Numbered from the stretch's first letter, positions 21,001-33,835 are shown. The stretch is 64,000 nucleotides of DNA from Stenopsyche tienmushanensis (GCA_008973525.1 WACJ01000520.1:496001-560000); one strand, 5' to 3'. Notes: generated by a model from the letters alone, not told the origin. Program-made: numbers and translations.

Positions 21001-23131
21001 TTCTGCTTTTGTGTACGTTATTTGTTTATATGGGTACTAATATGTGTCCGAGGTTCACGAAAATTGGTGACAGACTATCTAATACATTGGTAAAGCGACG
21101 ACAAATTTTTACAGGTTTGAAATCTAATGTTAAATTGTTTTTTATTTACAATATTTCAAAAATTTTCAAAAATGCGCACGAACTTTTGGACTGACCAATT
21201 ATATGTATTTTAGACTTAGTGTAATTCAGTTGATTAAATCTGGATTTTTATCACTTTTTATGGATCATCCCCAATACTAAATTAATAATGTTTTTTAAAA
21301 TGGTGTTAATCTTCATTTTATTTGAATACTGTCATCCTTTAAATTTACTATTAGGGTAAGTTTAATATTAAGCTTTAGAATTATCGCCTATCGCCAAAAT
21401 TTTGCCATTATTAATTTTGATTACAATATTCGGTGAATTCGGTGACTAAAATACGGATTTATGTCACAAAATTGATGTTTATATTATATGAATAATGTTA
21501 AACTAGGACGCAGCGTTTAATAAAACCGTATTTCCACATTAATCATATAAGCGCAAATGTTGTGGGTATTTAAAATATGTTATAACAATCTTGATATTAT
21601 TATACCGTACTTTTGAACTGAAACTAATATTTCCGTTAGGAAGCAGCGGGTTAAATTTCATGCAAGGGGTGCATAATTTTCAAGCCAACCCTATCTGAAC
21701 AATTTGTATGAAAGAGTGCTATTTCTTATGCGCTACTTAAATCTGATATTCCCCCAACTGTGAATCCTATTGGATAGAAATTTGCAGGCAGTCTGTATAA
21801 TTTCAAAATCATAATATTTTTTTATTCATTAAGAACCGATTTGCATAATTCAACCTATTGAGTATTCCTTAGCAAATCCATATACCTTAACAAAGCATTA
21901 TTTAATCTCAATCTACAGCAAATTCCATGAAATTAAAGCATAGTCGATATGCGAATAATGTCGGAGTAATCTCGTATTTATTATCTGCATCCACGATACA
22001 AATCCCAGGTCGAATATTCGATGCTCTCGTTTATACTGAAAATATCTTCGTGGCTGCTATAGAACGCAGCTGCAATAAATAGAGAATGAAATTCCATCCA
22101 AAATTGTAAGCTCGCAACTAGAAAAAAAGTACTTAAATTAATATTTCACTCGGACCAAATTTCAGAACATTTTTCTCCTCGTAAGATATTCCTCTCTGAA
22201 ATAGTGGTAAACCCCAAAATAGGCTCATTTGAAAGATAGGATATAAAAATAAATTACTGCAATTGGGTTGATCTATTAGCCTCCTTTCTCTATAGTTTTT
22301 CCGCATTATCCGAATAGGTCACTAATAAATTACAACAGAGTCTTCTTGGAATGGTCTTCTTATTTATATTCCTTCCGAGCATATTTGCAAGTATTCCTTA
22401 GAAATTTATTTTCAGACCAATGTAGCAAAAAAAAAACGCGCTCCTTCCGTTTTTAGCAAATATTTTCTAGGAGTTGTGGAAAATATTTTATTTACAGCAT
22501 CATCATTAGTTACGTGTTGAATAAAATATTTTTTAAATAATGAAAATTGCTCACACGACGTAACGTCGTTCACGCTAGCGTCACGAAGACAAATTACAGG
22601 AAGATATTTCAGCTGATATAAAAAGACGTGACGTCTTTTTATCTGATGTAACTTTAGAATTTAAGCACGTGTGTGTAATGCGCTAATATATAAAATCAAT
22701 ACCGTGGTTAAATCAAATATATTTGTATGATTCCAACCAGACCAAGTGTTACAGACCTTTGATAATAAAGGGTTCAGTTTTGATTTATCACATGTATATT
22801 TTATACATAATTTTAAATGGCAATTGTGTGATAATTAAATAGTAATTTCTTAAACTTAAAATAATACTCTCTTATGATTTCACGATAATATCTGTAATTT
22901 CAGGTGAAGATTATCTATAATATAATTTATTGCACTTCTAATATGAGCGTTTTATTTGGTTTAAGTAATTCAAAGTGAATGAATCCTTGCACATTCCAAC
23001 AAAAGCACAAAAGAACCATTTGTAGGATTAAACTGAGCTTAGGGATGTATATGGGCGTATCTTTTCGAAACGGCTACTATTTTTTGCAGTCAAAACTCTC
23101 CAAAACATTCCACTATGTATCTCTAGTACAA
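21001..23131. other. Unassigned AT-rich DNA with twin palindromes
   Basis: No gene recognised. Two palindromes at 22555-22569 and 22618-22642 are listed separately. The remainder has no repeat that I can link to other parts of the window. Confidence 0.4.
22555..22642. promoter_or_regulatory. Two CRE-like palindromes sharing GACGTNACGTC
   Basis: ACGACGTAACGTCGT at 22555-22569 and ATAAAAAGACGTG plus its mirror at 22618-22642 are perfect palindromes around a single central base and share the core GACGTNACGTC. Such symmetric TGACGT-type half sites are bound by bZIP factors of the CREB/ATF kind in animals, with a spacing that differs from the classic 8-base CRE by one base. Binding is an inference; no nearby promoter is identified. 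Confidence 0.3.
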
Positions 23132-24385
23132 CAGCAGAACCTCGATTATCCGGACTAATTGGGGATGCAAGTAGTCTGGATAACGAAAATCCGGATAGTT
23201 AAAAATAATCATAATTGACAGGGAAAAACAGGGAAAGTATGAATAATTTTTATATACAAATACACATATAATAAACTATTTTTTATTAAAAGAATCAATG
23301 ATCGATTTTGACTTTAAGCTAGCTATTCTTTTAGAAAGTGCTAAATCGTGAAAACTTGAATAAGATATATAAGCTGTCCTGAATTACACTCTTCTTGGTT
23401 CACATGCCATTTCATGGCGACATCTAAACACTGAAAAGTTTCAGAATGTGTTGGACCAATATCTAACTCCTCGCAAATCTCTTATTTGTCTTCTCGGCCT
23501 TGTTCTTCTAAAGCAGATATTTCTTTCATTATTTCTTCATCATTTAAAATTTGGAATTCACGATCGTTTGCATCGTAATTTAACCACTCGATTACAACTT
23601 CTACATCATAAAGAAATGTGTGCTATCGCTTCCGCAATGTCTCCTATATCAAGTTCTAACGCATTACTGTAACGTACCAATGGTCTTTTCAAAATTGACA
23701 CTTCTAAAGGATTCCAACTATATGCTGCGATATAGCAACATTTTTTTAAATGTATTTTCTTATGGAAGCTGATAACTGTTTCTTCGTTATTTTCGTATGC
23801 TAGCAATAATCGTCGTAGCATCTGATTTCTATGTAAACGTTTGAATGTTTCTATTACACCCTGATCCACCAGTTGTATTACTGACGTGCCATTTAGTGGA
23901 AGAAATTTTACCGTAAACTTTTCATAGATCTGGTTTAAACTTTCTATAGATAAGTGGGACAGTGCATTGCCTAGTAATATCCCTCTTTTATATATGGAGT
24001 TTTGATACATTTTCGCTTCTGGAATGAACTGTTTTTCATACCATTATTTAAAAACTTCACCATTGATCTAGGCTTTTTTCTGACGTTCATATTCAACCGG
24101 AAGACTTTTGATATTTTTAAAGCTTCTGAGGTTTTTTGATTTTCCAATCACAAGCAGTGGCAGTCTGTATTTGCCTGCTATATTTGCACACACTTTCTTT
24201 ACTATTATAGTTTTATACCCAAGTACAGTATTTTTACGTCTTGATTATGATTAACACAAATAGCTTCAATATATCAATTAATGTGTTTAATGAAAGTATG
24301 TCAGCAGAAAGTTTTTTCCTATGAATTTCAAGTTCCTTGATACCATGTCGTCCTTTGAATTTTTCAAGCTTATTCGTTCTATTTA
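23132..24385 (-). mobile_element. Tigger/pogo DNA transposon remnant, copy 1
   Basis: The end at 23132, CAGCAGAACCTCGATTATCC, is a Tigger-type terminal repeat and matches the reverse complement of the end of copy 2 at 28122. The interior carries a broken DDE transposase on the minus strand (separate entry). The opposite end is not seen: homology with copy 2 runs to about 24371 and then stops, so this copy is 5'-truncated relative to its gene. No TA duplication can be shown. Confidence 0.8.
23606..24385 (-). pseudogene. Tigger/Jerky-like DDE transposase remnant, copy 1
   Basis: On the minus strand from about 24250 the translation has NTVLGYKTIIVKKVCANIAG, then YRLPLLVIGKSKNLRSFKNI, which is the usual GTHKLPLLVIGKSKxPRxFKN block. 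A frame break follows near 24010. The 134-codon frame 23606-24010 has LLGNALSHLS, the position of the second catalytic Asp (LLxDNAxxH; here GNA, Asp lost), VKFLPLNGTSVIQLVDQGVI (family FLPPNxTSxxQPxDQGVI) and FKRLHRNQMLRR. Normal length of such proteins is about 500-600 residues. Inactive. Confidence 0.85.
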
Positions 24386-26999
24386 TATTGGCAATATTTG
24401 TGTTTAAAAAATTGTAAAATCATTGATTTTCCATATAAAAGCGAAAAATATATATTTCTCAATGTCAATTATTTTCATTTAGTGCCAACCAAAAACATAA
24501 TTTTATTCAGAGTCAAACAAGACAAAATGTCCACCAAATGTCATTTTTTGGTTTTGTTTTTAAATCAGAGTGCAAAAATTAATGTCGCCAAATTAACGGC
24601 ACATAGACATTTTGATACGCAGATGTACTACAAACATATCATATTTACCCCATTCAAATTCATAAACTATTTGTGTGTTTTTGAGAGCAAAATGATTACA
24701 AAAATATGTTATTGTGAACAATTTAAAGAGAACTCTTCAATGGAAGCATATTTCGACGACTCATTGACGTGTCTTAAAATTAATCATCTTTTGAATTATA
24801 TGAATACCTTTTTGCTTATATATCGATGCTGTTATTTTTTGGTACAGCCTTTTTAAGATGACAATGCTTTCACGCCTCTCCGGTATATCGTATATAAAAG
24901 GATTATACGCACTTGTCTATCGCTCTGCTAAGTGTAAGGCGCCTCCATAAAAATAGTTCTGACAGGGAGCGAATTTATTATTTCAACGATGGTATATAAT
25001 AAGTTGTCCTGACGAGGGAAAAATGGGATAAGACTGTCGGAGAATAGTAATCCAATAAACATGACAGACGTCCGAGTTCTCACCAAATAAGGGCAATGCC
25101 AGCACGAAGCTTCCTAAGCATACAAGGCATCGTGAGCTATCTTAACAGCCTTATAAAGCTCCCCGGTTGATCGTTATCCGAGAATTTGATGAAGGCACAC
25201 CATCCTCTTCCTCAGATAAGGAATAGGTATCCCGCAGCCACTGGATGTTTTCCATATTTTAGGAATGATAAGATAACGGACATATTACACCCGTGCAGCC
25301 CTTTGTGGGGAACGAACATTTATTCTGGGTAGATCCATCAACGGATACCCATAATACGCTTTGTGTGAAAAGAAAGACGATTTTGCATCGTTATCATGCT
25401 ATAAAATGTTTTCGCTAAAAACTCTCTGCTCTTTGCTGTTATTAATATCCTTCGAAGTGCGCTTCTGCTAGCTGCCTCTTTGTATATATTTTTTTAATGA
25501 AAAATTTCACTTTGCATCAAATATTTCATTGATTGGTTCGCACTCTGCCCTTTTTAGGTCAAAATAGTTACAGGTCAGCAGATTGTCCATTTGCTTCGCG
25601 ATTCAATAGCCATGTATTTGAATGCAGATCCCATGCTGGTAAAATTTGATCCACAACTACATACAATATTTTTAAAAAATACATTTGAATCATACATCTA
25701 AATTTTTGTTCGATACATCTGATTTTTTTTTATCAATACATATGAATTTTAAAATCATTTTAACTATTTATAAAGTGGGGCAAGGCCATCTATAATTCAA
25801 CGATGATCGTAATATAAAACTAATGGTAGTTTCATCAATCGATTTAATACGTAATTTAATACATATTCGATTTCAAAAAGATCAAATAATATCAATCATT
25901 CTATCCTGTTAGACAAATTATGAGATTAATACAAATTTTATTCGTGCTTGTAAACGATGCGATAAGTGAAATCGATGATAAGTCGTTTTTTCATCTAAAT
26001 TAAAAAGCCTTGTAATCCATCATCAATGAAGTCAAATACTCAAGGAAGGGCTCATCATCTCCCTTCGATTTGGTGCATGACCTGTACTTTGCATTTATAA
26101 ATGGACAACGTCTATATTTGACCAATTATTCCAACTCAATTATATAATGCCATTATTTAAGCCATGGAATGTCGTCGTTCTTCAGGCATCAAATATTTAA
26201 ATGTATGTGGATTCCGAACACCCATGTACCCACCGATCGTAATTCATTCGCCTGTTGTTAATCTTTCCTGTTTAACGGTCTGTTTTCCGGGACTTTGACA
26301 AAACTGGGCGAAACTCTCACATATGCGAGATAAGATTTATTATTTGTTTTTGGAACTATTTCCGTTTTTATAATCCACTTCTATCCCATTTTACGAGAGA
26401 TTTTTCTCTCCAAAATTCCGATTTGTCTCACAATTTTATTCTTCAAGGTCACAAAATGGATGCCTTTTGTGAGCTCTTTTTATGAAATAATCAACGAAAA
26501 ATTGAATAACGAATACTATATCCAGAAAATGCAGTACCTTTGGGTCTTCCATTATTAAGGCAAAATTTCATATTCCAGCAAGATAATAATCCCAACTACA
26601 CTTTTAAACTTCATACTTTTGTAAAATTAACCTATTATGGGATGAAATAGATTAAAAATCATTAATATTTTAGTTACTCATATGCTCTGGAATAACTTAC
26701 AGTAACATTGAAGAGATTTATCATGTGACTGCCTAAATATTTTTTTATAAACAATGCCAAAAATATGCATTGCAGTAATACAATACATGCCAAATGTAGA
26801 CATTATGATGAAAGTGGTATATAAAAGTTATCTTTTAACCAATTTGTGTTTTAATTTAAATATTTACATTATGTGACCATATTAGCCCTTTGATGAGTAT
26901 TTACTCACATGTTGTGAATTGAATTGTGTCTATTTTTGCTCACGTACGTGATGGGTTGCATATTACGAAGTTTACTAATTGTTTAATATCAGAAGATGG
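24386..26999. other. Unassigned DNA
   Basis: A 152-codon plus-strand frame at 24398-24856 is the longest here. It is rich in Phe, Tyr, Ile and Lys from AT-rich codons, matches nothing I know and lacks any flanking support, so I do not call it a gene. At 24900-25400 the composition is more balanced, again without recognised features. Confidence 0.4.
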
Positions 27000-28122
27000 A
27001 AGCTCAGAGTGAAAAGTTATGGAATATCAGGAAATACAGAAGATGAAGGGTGTATTTTTTTGTAGTTCATACAAAAGCGATCGACTGGACAGCAAATATC
27101 TGGTCCATTTTTATGTAAAAATGCAATATTTTTCAATACAAAATTAAATGGAGATTCTACCTTCAAATCAAGTTCAGGCTAACTAGAAAAATGTAAAAGA
27201 TGACATGGTATCAGGGAACTTGAAATTCATAGAGAAAAGCTTTCGGCTGACATATTTTCAGTGAACATGGATGAATGGAAAAGTTTTTAAACTATGGTAT
27301 GAAAAACAGTTCATACCAGAAGCGAAAAAATATCAAAATTCCATTGATAAAAGAGGAAAAACATTATTATACCTAAACAATGCACCCGTCTATAGAAAGT
27401 TTAAACCAGATCGATGAAATGTTTACGGTAAAATTTCTTCTACCAAATGTCACGTCGGTAATACAACCGATAGATCAGGTTTTAATAGAAACATTCAAAC
27501 GTTTATATAAAAACCAGATGCTACGACAATTATTGCTAGCAGACGAAAATAACGAAGAAACAGTTATCAGCTTCCACAAGAAAATAAATTTAAAAGATTA
27601 TTGCTACATCGCAACAGATAGTTGGAATCCTTTAAAAGTGTTAACTTTGAAAAAATCACGAAACAAAATTTTGAAAAGACCATTAGTACGTTCTAATAAT
27701 GCGATAGATTCTAATATAGGAGATATTGCGGAAGCAATAGCACATTTCACAAGATGTAGAAGATGTAATCGAGTAGTTAAATTACGATGCAAACGATCCT
27801 GAATTCCAAATTTTAAATGATGAAAAAATAATTAAAGAAATATCTACCTCAGAAGAACAAGGTCGAGAAGACAAAGAAGAGATTTGCGAGGGGGAAGATA
27901 TTGGTCCTATAAATTCTGAAGCTTTTCAGTGTTTCAAGTCGAAATCGATCATTAATTCTTTAAATAAACAATAATTTATTATGTGTGTATGTATATATAA
28001 ATCCAAACAAATAAAAATTATTCACACTTTCCCTCTCAATTGTGATTATTTTCGATTGTCTGTATTTTCGTTATCCAGACTACTTTCATCCCCAATTAGT
28101 CCAAATAAGCGAGGTTCTACTG
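27000..28122 (+). mobile_element. Tigger/pogo DNA transposon remnant, copy 2
   Basis: Ends at 28122 with GCGAGGTTCTACTG, the reverse complement of the Tigger terminal repeat, preceded by ATTTTCGTTATCCAGACTAC as in copy 1. The left terminal repeat is missing; recognisable coding homology starts at about 27060. Compared with copy 1 the interior lacks about 290 bases between the start of the DDE domain and the second catalytic block, a deletion private to this copy. Confidence 0.8.
27060..27960 (+). pseudogene. Tigger/Jerky-like DDE transposase remnant, copy 2
   Basis: From about 27095 one frame gives SGPFLCKNAIFFNTKLNGDS then FKSSSG, the family's DNA-binding domain, followed after a stop by RHGI-type sequence HGIRELEIHREKLSADI. 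After the deletion the frame 27380-27802 encodes SIESLNQIDEMFTVKFLLPN, SVIQPIDQVLIETFKRLYKN and LLLADENNEETVISFHKK, closely matching copy 1. An acidic stretch at 27810-27910 (EEQGREDKEEICEGEDIGP-like) is the usual C-terminal tail. Several stops and shifts; inactive. Confidence 0.8.
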
Positions 28123-30094
28123 TTAGTATTATTTATGTTTTCATTATATATTACATTGATGAAATCATATTTGTATGGTTTATCCATCTGTTTGTTTGTG
28201 AGAATTCCCATAAGAATAAACGCCTTCTTAAAGCCGATCAATTGATTCAATTGATATAATGAGAAGACATGTTTTGTAATCGGCTTTGAAATACAATATA
28301 ATGGTATGTAAAATTAAATTGAATGTATTGAAAGTCATTTTTTTGTTATAAGCACTACTCGCATACACTCAATCATAATACGCTACTTGCATCACGTAGT
28401 TGAAGTATATTTGAATTCACTCCGCACAAACTAAACTACATTTTTTCCGACCATAACACCTCTCGCCGCTTAACCCTCATTGTCTTGGAAATCTTTCACC
28501 GGGAAACAGACCCAAACAACTAGAACTTTAGGGCGGCGTCATGCCATACGTCATGAGTTTGAATTAAAATGTTTGTTTTTGGCATATGTTTTGACTTTAG
28601 CACAGGTCTATTCATAAATTCCACAATGACGTCTAACCGCAATACACATTAGTACCGCGGGAGTACCGAAACAACCCAGGGGTACATAATACAAGGACCA
28701 CAGCAGTACCTCTCCAAGCCGCAGAACTACGTGTGTACACACATCCATAAGGCACAATTGTACCAAATGTTAGTGAACAGAGCTTCCCATCTCTCCCTCG
28801 TTCTCCACCTTCCACTTAATCTCCTCTCTCTCTCTGCAAATTGAGTTCGCTAGGGATACACTTGTGACAATGTAATGGATTACGTTCATCGGAATCCGCT
28901 GTTGTTGGAATTACGTTTTTTTTTTGTTTCATCCACAAAAAACATAAAGCAACACTTCCAATTACCTTTTCGATCATACCGAAATAATTAATCCACACTC
29001 TGAGCATAATGAAATTGGAACGCATAAAACTTATCAATCATTCCGCAATGCCGGGCGTTTTGAATATTCATAATTGCAAATAATAGTGTTCGATTCGTTA
29101 ACGGAATACCTAATCACTATTATCTGGAATGAAATAATTCAATGACATTCGAACGATATTAAAAATTGCTTTGTGCTTATGCAATGAGACCGAGTTTCAC
29201 CCAAAAAATAAATCATTTCGATTGAAGTTTGCATTGTTTCTGAAACAATGCTTTCATAAACATACAAAGGGAAACAACTGTATACATATTATAATGATGA
29301 TATAGTATTGAAAAAATAAATCCTACCTACCCTGATTTTCAAAAAGTAAATACAATAAATAGTCGTACTAAAAAACACCCACGCGCTACTATGATATGTA
29401 TTTAATACACCATATGAAATTCTGCGCCCCGTATGTATTATTTTGCATATCAATATTCCCATTATTAGAGTGGAGTTATAATAAATACATCATGGTTAAG
29501 AAAAAGTTATTAAAGTCGTACAAAGCCGTTTACGATTGACTAGACGTATAAGAATAGTTAAAATATTTTGTAAATATGACGAGGATTTTATTACTCGCTT
29601 ATAGATTCTTTCTTATGTAAAATTCCTATTTAAATCTTATCCTAACTTAAGCCACCACATAATAAAATCTTTCCTCAGAAAAGTCTGCTATGGAGATTAC
29701 TATGAAAATCATAAGAGAATAAACTATAATATATTAACAGCTAAAAAAATAGAAAGAGATCATATTGAAATCGAAAGTAAAAGAATTCCTTTTATTTGCA
29801 GTATAAATGCTGTTGAATTTTTATTCATATATTTCAATCATCGAATGGCTATTAAATAACGAGACTACTGATGAAAGGTGACATGGCAAGAAGAGAAGGG
29901 ATTCAAATACTCTGATATTTTTCTTAGCCAAAATTTTGCTGCATCCCGATGAGAAATAGGACCGTTTTCTTACAACTTTCTACTAAATTTTTGAGAAATT
30001 GCGTGGGTGAATTAATATTTTCACGCAATTCTACTGTCGATATATGTGTGTGTATGTATATGTCTATACGTAGCATAAAGAGAGATGCTGCTGT
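28123..30094. other. Unassigned DNA
   Basis: No gene recognised. The stretch 28480-28860 is more GC-rich, with CT-rich simple sequence at about 28820-28840. Frames at 28633-28815 and 28816-29037 (minus) have no family match. The rest is AT-rich. Confidence 0.4.
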
Positions 30095-30335
30095 TGATCT
30101 GTGGAGATTCAATTCACCAGATCAATCGTCATGTAGACATACTGCATCTAGAACAATGAGATACGTCTCTTCCTGCGGGTGCACCACTTTCCGTTCGTGC
30201 AGGAAGTGAAAATCGTCGCTTAGCCTTGGCTGCGGGAAGATGTACTTCCCACTTCCAACCGCTCGACATCACCGCGGCCCGAAAACAAAACGAACCCGCG
30301 TGCGAGCGCGGCCATCTTGCACACCACGTTACAAA
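30095..30335 (+). repeat. LTR fragment, family L copy 1
   Basis: Contains TTAGCCTTGGCTGCGGGAAG followed by ATGTACTTCCC, a hairpin block also present at 39500-39530 and 47685-47715, then ACCGCTCGACATCACCGCGG, CCCGAAAACAAAACGA and GCGTGCGAGCGCGGCCATCT, which have counterparts in the same order in the other two copies. The left edge GATTCAATTCACCAGATCA matches 47526-47544. No coding sequence. The 39404 copy is followed by a primer-binding-site-like sequence, hence the LTR reading. Confidence 0.5.
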
Positions 30336-32154
30336 GTAATTTCTTGCAAAATTATCACATCTATTTTCATTGATTTATATCAGAGATAATGTAGACTTCC
30401 TTCGTCGTATTTTCTTCAATTTTGATGGTGCATGCATCGACTGTTGTTTAATTGAATTCGTCCAAAAACGTATGCTGACCCGATCTTCTGTCTTTGAACT
30501 GAAAATACGTTAACTTCAAAGCAAACTTGCAGCGCTTGTGTATGTTCATCCAAGATCAATTTCCGCTATCCAATTTTGACCTACGTAATATAGTTTGAGC
30601 CACGTAATCTCGTTATTTAATAACCGTACCTCAAAATCTAGAAATCCATTTGAAATTATTATTTTTACATATAAGCCCATTGCATTATTATTTTTTTACT
30701 ATAACTAACTAGCAATAACAATTTATCTAAAACTTTAGAATTCAATTCCATGCTGATTGAGTTACATTTTGGATTCTTCTGTACTTATCTGTCATGTTAC
30801 ATATTGATTAAAAATTTGTTTTGTATGCGATCCAGGATCTATTTCATATCCAAGTTGTGTAATATGATCGAATACAACTTTTCAAATAAATATTTTATGG
30901 GGGTAATACCTTAACGAACTCTGTTTATATTTGAAAAGAGATTAAATATTTTGTCGCTAATAACTAGTAATTAACTTTGCGACGATGAAATAATTTCGTT
31001 TACGGATCATGACATTGAACCATAAATCTAAGTTTGGATAATTCTTACAGGAATATTATCAAACGATTTGTCACGAACATTCATGCTAAATATTATTTAG
31101 ATCAAATAGCAAGTAATATAGCAATTTATTATTTAGCATATTCAAATTTTGCTAAAATATAACTAAAAATAGATTAGATCATACATTTTTTAAAAAATAC
31201 TGTTTATCCTCGTTTATATTGAGATATATGACTCAAATATTATATTTTTATCAACAAAATGGTTGGTGCATTCCAGATAAGCCCCAAATTGCTTTTATGC
31301 CGAATTTTTCGCTTATTATGGGGCACATATGTTTTTTTATAATCCCGTATTCATTTTTATTGCAAATATTGCAGTCATTATGTTTAACAACCCCTGCGCA
31401 TCTCGACTATGCAGCGAGCACTGCAGCGAACTAGAGTAATGCAATTTGGTTTAACCAAGCTCATCTGCCGAAAAGCCCCGTTACCGGAGCTTGCGATGCA
31501 AAGAGACCATTAAAAATTAAATTAATATTTACAACAATGAAACTTAAAACCGCGTACATGTGGGAGAAACCACAGTGGGCCATTTGACGAAAACAATAAA
31601 GACGCCATAAACCCTCTCGGTCGTAACGAAAAGGATCGTTCGAGTGAGCAGAAGACATAAAAGAAACTGTATGGTTTATAGACACGCGGACAATGGAAAC
31701 GGAAGTGATGTGATGAATTGAGAAGTGTGTGGTATTGGATGGACAGCAAAACGTCCTCAAGGATCGATTCGAGTAGAGGAAACGATTGATACAAAGCAAT
31801 TTGCGAATCAGCCTTTTCATCTCGCCCTTGTAATGTTACGTCTTAAAAAGGTGATTTTCTTCAAAACTTTAGTCCGTCGTAAAGTAATGTTCTTAGATAT
31901 CCTACAAGAAAAGCTATAAAAATACCCTAATATTTAAATCTCACATCAAGATTTGACATCCAGATGAATTCGTTCTTAGTGCGTGCCATTTTTTATTTGA
32001 TGCCAATTAACACCCCTTAATCTTTAACAAATAGTTCAAAAAAATATTTTTCATAAATCAAAATAGATTGTAGAAGTTTTTTGTAATAAAACTGCTTTTT
32101 TATTAAATTATTGCAAAAACAAGTTAAGATGTGTCATGGAGATCGCCTAATATT
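30336..32154. other. Unassigned DNA
   Basis: No gene recognised. A minus-strand frame of 119 codons at 31461-31820 lies in a more GC-balanced stretch (31370-31830) but matches no family I know and has opposing open frames. Elsewhere AT-rich. Confidence 0.4.
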
Positions 32155-32401
32155 TCACTCAATAAGTTCGTAGGATGATATATGGTTGGTGCCACTATTG
32201 ACACATACAAAACAAAATAACGTAAATTAAAGTTGCGTGAGATAGCTGAATTTTTAGGAAATCAGAAGGTAGTGTATTCCTCATTTTGTATCAATGATAA
32301 AGCTCTATTCGAAGTGGGTACCGCGTTTGCTCACAGTCGATCAAAAACAACATCGACATTTCAAAACATTGTTTGGAGCTGTTTCAGCGCAATAATATGA
32401 A

Positions 32402-33321
32402 TTAAGGCGTCTTCTCACTTTACAAATTTAAAAAAATCGATTTTTATTTTTTTTTTAAATTTTGAAAGTACATATCTTCAAAAATGTTATATCGAAATTT
32501 CATAAAGATCGGACGAGTCTAACTACATTTTTGGGCGACCGTTAGGTGACTACCTGAGAGCACCCGGCTGCATACGTATTGTTCAGACTCATGGTGCAAG
32601 TACAAGAAAGTGGTGAAAAACAATCAGATAGAAACTTTTAAACATCCTCGTGCTCTAGCTGAGGATGTTCACGAAGTTTTGAAACCGATTTATGAAGATC
32701 TTCGGAGGAAATACCCAAAATAACAACGAGTGTTTCAACAGCTGTGTCTGGGCAATTTTTCTGCAACCAAAACTTTAAACGCGTTTATCTCAAAACAAGG
32801 TTTTTCGGTGGCTTGTTGATGAAATTTCGGAAACTATCCGGCCGATTGTCATAAAATTTGAATGACATATTTTTCATAGTTATGGCTATAGCGCATATCA
32901 TCAGATTTTTGAAATTTTGATTTTAAGTAATTTTTTTTACAAAAAACTGCAAAAAAAACGCGTTTTTTTTTACTTTTTCGAAAAACGTGCACCATTTTGT
33001 TATTTTCGCGAATATCAAAAATCTGATAATATGCGCTATAGCCACTAATATACTGAATCTAAAACAGTTTTATTTTTTTTGTTTCAAACGACCCATCTCG
33101 GAGATACCATCAACAAGCCACGAGCATAACATTTCTACACGGGTTTTTCGATGCTACTGTTTTATTATAATAATTGTTCAAAAATATAAAAGTAATTTTT
33201 TTTCATGTACTTAAAAGATGTGCTTATTACATATTATCTCATAATTTTTAGCGAAAATCCTAGAAAAAAAATCGTGAAAATAGCCTATTTTTGAGGCGCC
33301 TAAAGTGAGAAGACGCCTTAA
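32402..33321 (+). mobile_element. Kolobok-like DNA transposon inserted at TTAA
   Basis: Perfect inverted ends: TTAAGGCGTCTTCTCACTTT on the left and its reverse complement on the right, with TTAA at both edges (32402-32405 and 33318-33321). About 912 bases lie between the TTAA copies. Inside, around 32810-32935 and 32965-33125, there is a second, longer imperfect inverted repeat sharing TGGCTTGTTGATG and GCTATAGCGCATAT. A transposase scrap is listed separately. TTAA targets are used by piggyBac and Kolobok; the protein scrap is not piggyBac-like, so Kolobok is the better guess. The ends are nearly undecayed while the host mariner is full of stops, so this is the younger insertion. Confidence 0.65.
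32583..32850 (+). pseudogene. Transposase C-terminal fragment in the Kolobok-like element
   Basis: The frame from about 32583 encodes SDSWCKYKKVV, then HPRALAEDVHEVLKPIYEDL before a stop at 32722; a shifted frame gives TQNNNECFNSCVWAIF. The W-C-x-Y-x-K, L--DV---LKPIYEDL and TQNxNExFN pattern is what I know from a widespread arthropod protein often annotated as a Mutator-like or Kolobok-type transposase C-terminus, where PIYxxL is followed by a longer spacer before TQNxNE, so a deletion is likely. No product expected. Confidence 0.6.
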
Positions 33322-33835
33322 GATGAAATATTGATTAAAAAAAACTATACTTTAGAGTCAAATCAGTAGTCACCTGAGTGGATAACAAGCGGTGAAAATC
33401 GGCAAAAGCAACCAAAACCGTAAATGTCCGCTCGAAGGTTTTGGCCTCCGTATTTTATATGGCGTTATTGATGTATTTGGCGGAAAAGAATACAAAAAAA
33501 ACGACTCCAAATAAAAAAGAAAAAGTGTTCTTTCACAAAAACATTGTGCCGTGTCACACAATTAGATCGCTACAATGGCAAAATTGCACCAATTGCACTT
33601 TAAATTGCTCCCCCATCCATCGTATTCCCTGGATCAGGCTTTCAGTGACTACTGCCTGTTTGCAGACCTAAAAAGAATGCTCCAGGGACAAATATTTGAC
33701 GCCAATGAAGAAGTGATTGCCGAAACTGAGGCCTATTTTGAGGCCAAAGATAAATCGTTCTACAAAAAGGTATCGAAATGTTAGAGAAGCATTGGAAATT
33801 AATGTATCACTATTAGATGAGACTATATTGTTTTA

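Larger units (their letters stand above)
32215..33790 (+). pseudogene. Mariner transposase remnant (split)
   Basis: The 5' part has KLREIAEFLG, SKTTSTFQNIVWSCFSAI-like codons near 32340-32398. The 3' part, after the insertion, has EWI and RSARRFWPPYFIW, corresponding to the usual SAKKVMATVFWD, with the catalytic Asp region altered. Then KKKCSFTKT and, in another frame (33575-33784), MAKLHQLHFKLLPHPSYSLD, LFADLKRMLQGQIF, EEVIAETEAYFEAKDKS and a shifted KGIEMLEKHW. The family has LLPHPPYSPDLAPSD with the third catalytic Asp; here SLDQAFSD keeps an Asp in that place. Multiple stops and shifts. Confidence 0.85.
32155..33835 (+). mobile_element. Mariner transposon interrupted by a Kolobok-like insertion
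   Basis: Begins TCACTCAATAAGTTCGTAGG, the same terminal repeat as the mariner at 41794. Transposase pieces occur at about 32215-32400 and 33330-33790, split by the element at 32402-33321. The right terminal repeat is not present: the sequence breaks at 33835 where another mariner starts. Order of events by nesting: this mariner first, then the other two. Confidence 0.85.

Noticed and set aside
24398..24856. 152-codon open frame as a gene
   Set aside because: Composition is that of AT-rich DNA, there is no family match, no signal or domain, and it starts right next to the edge of a Tigger remnant.
31461..31820. 119-codon minus-strand frame as a protein gene
   Set aside because: Overlapping open frames exist on both strands, there is no recognisable domain, and there is no splice or promoter context.
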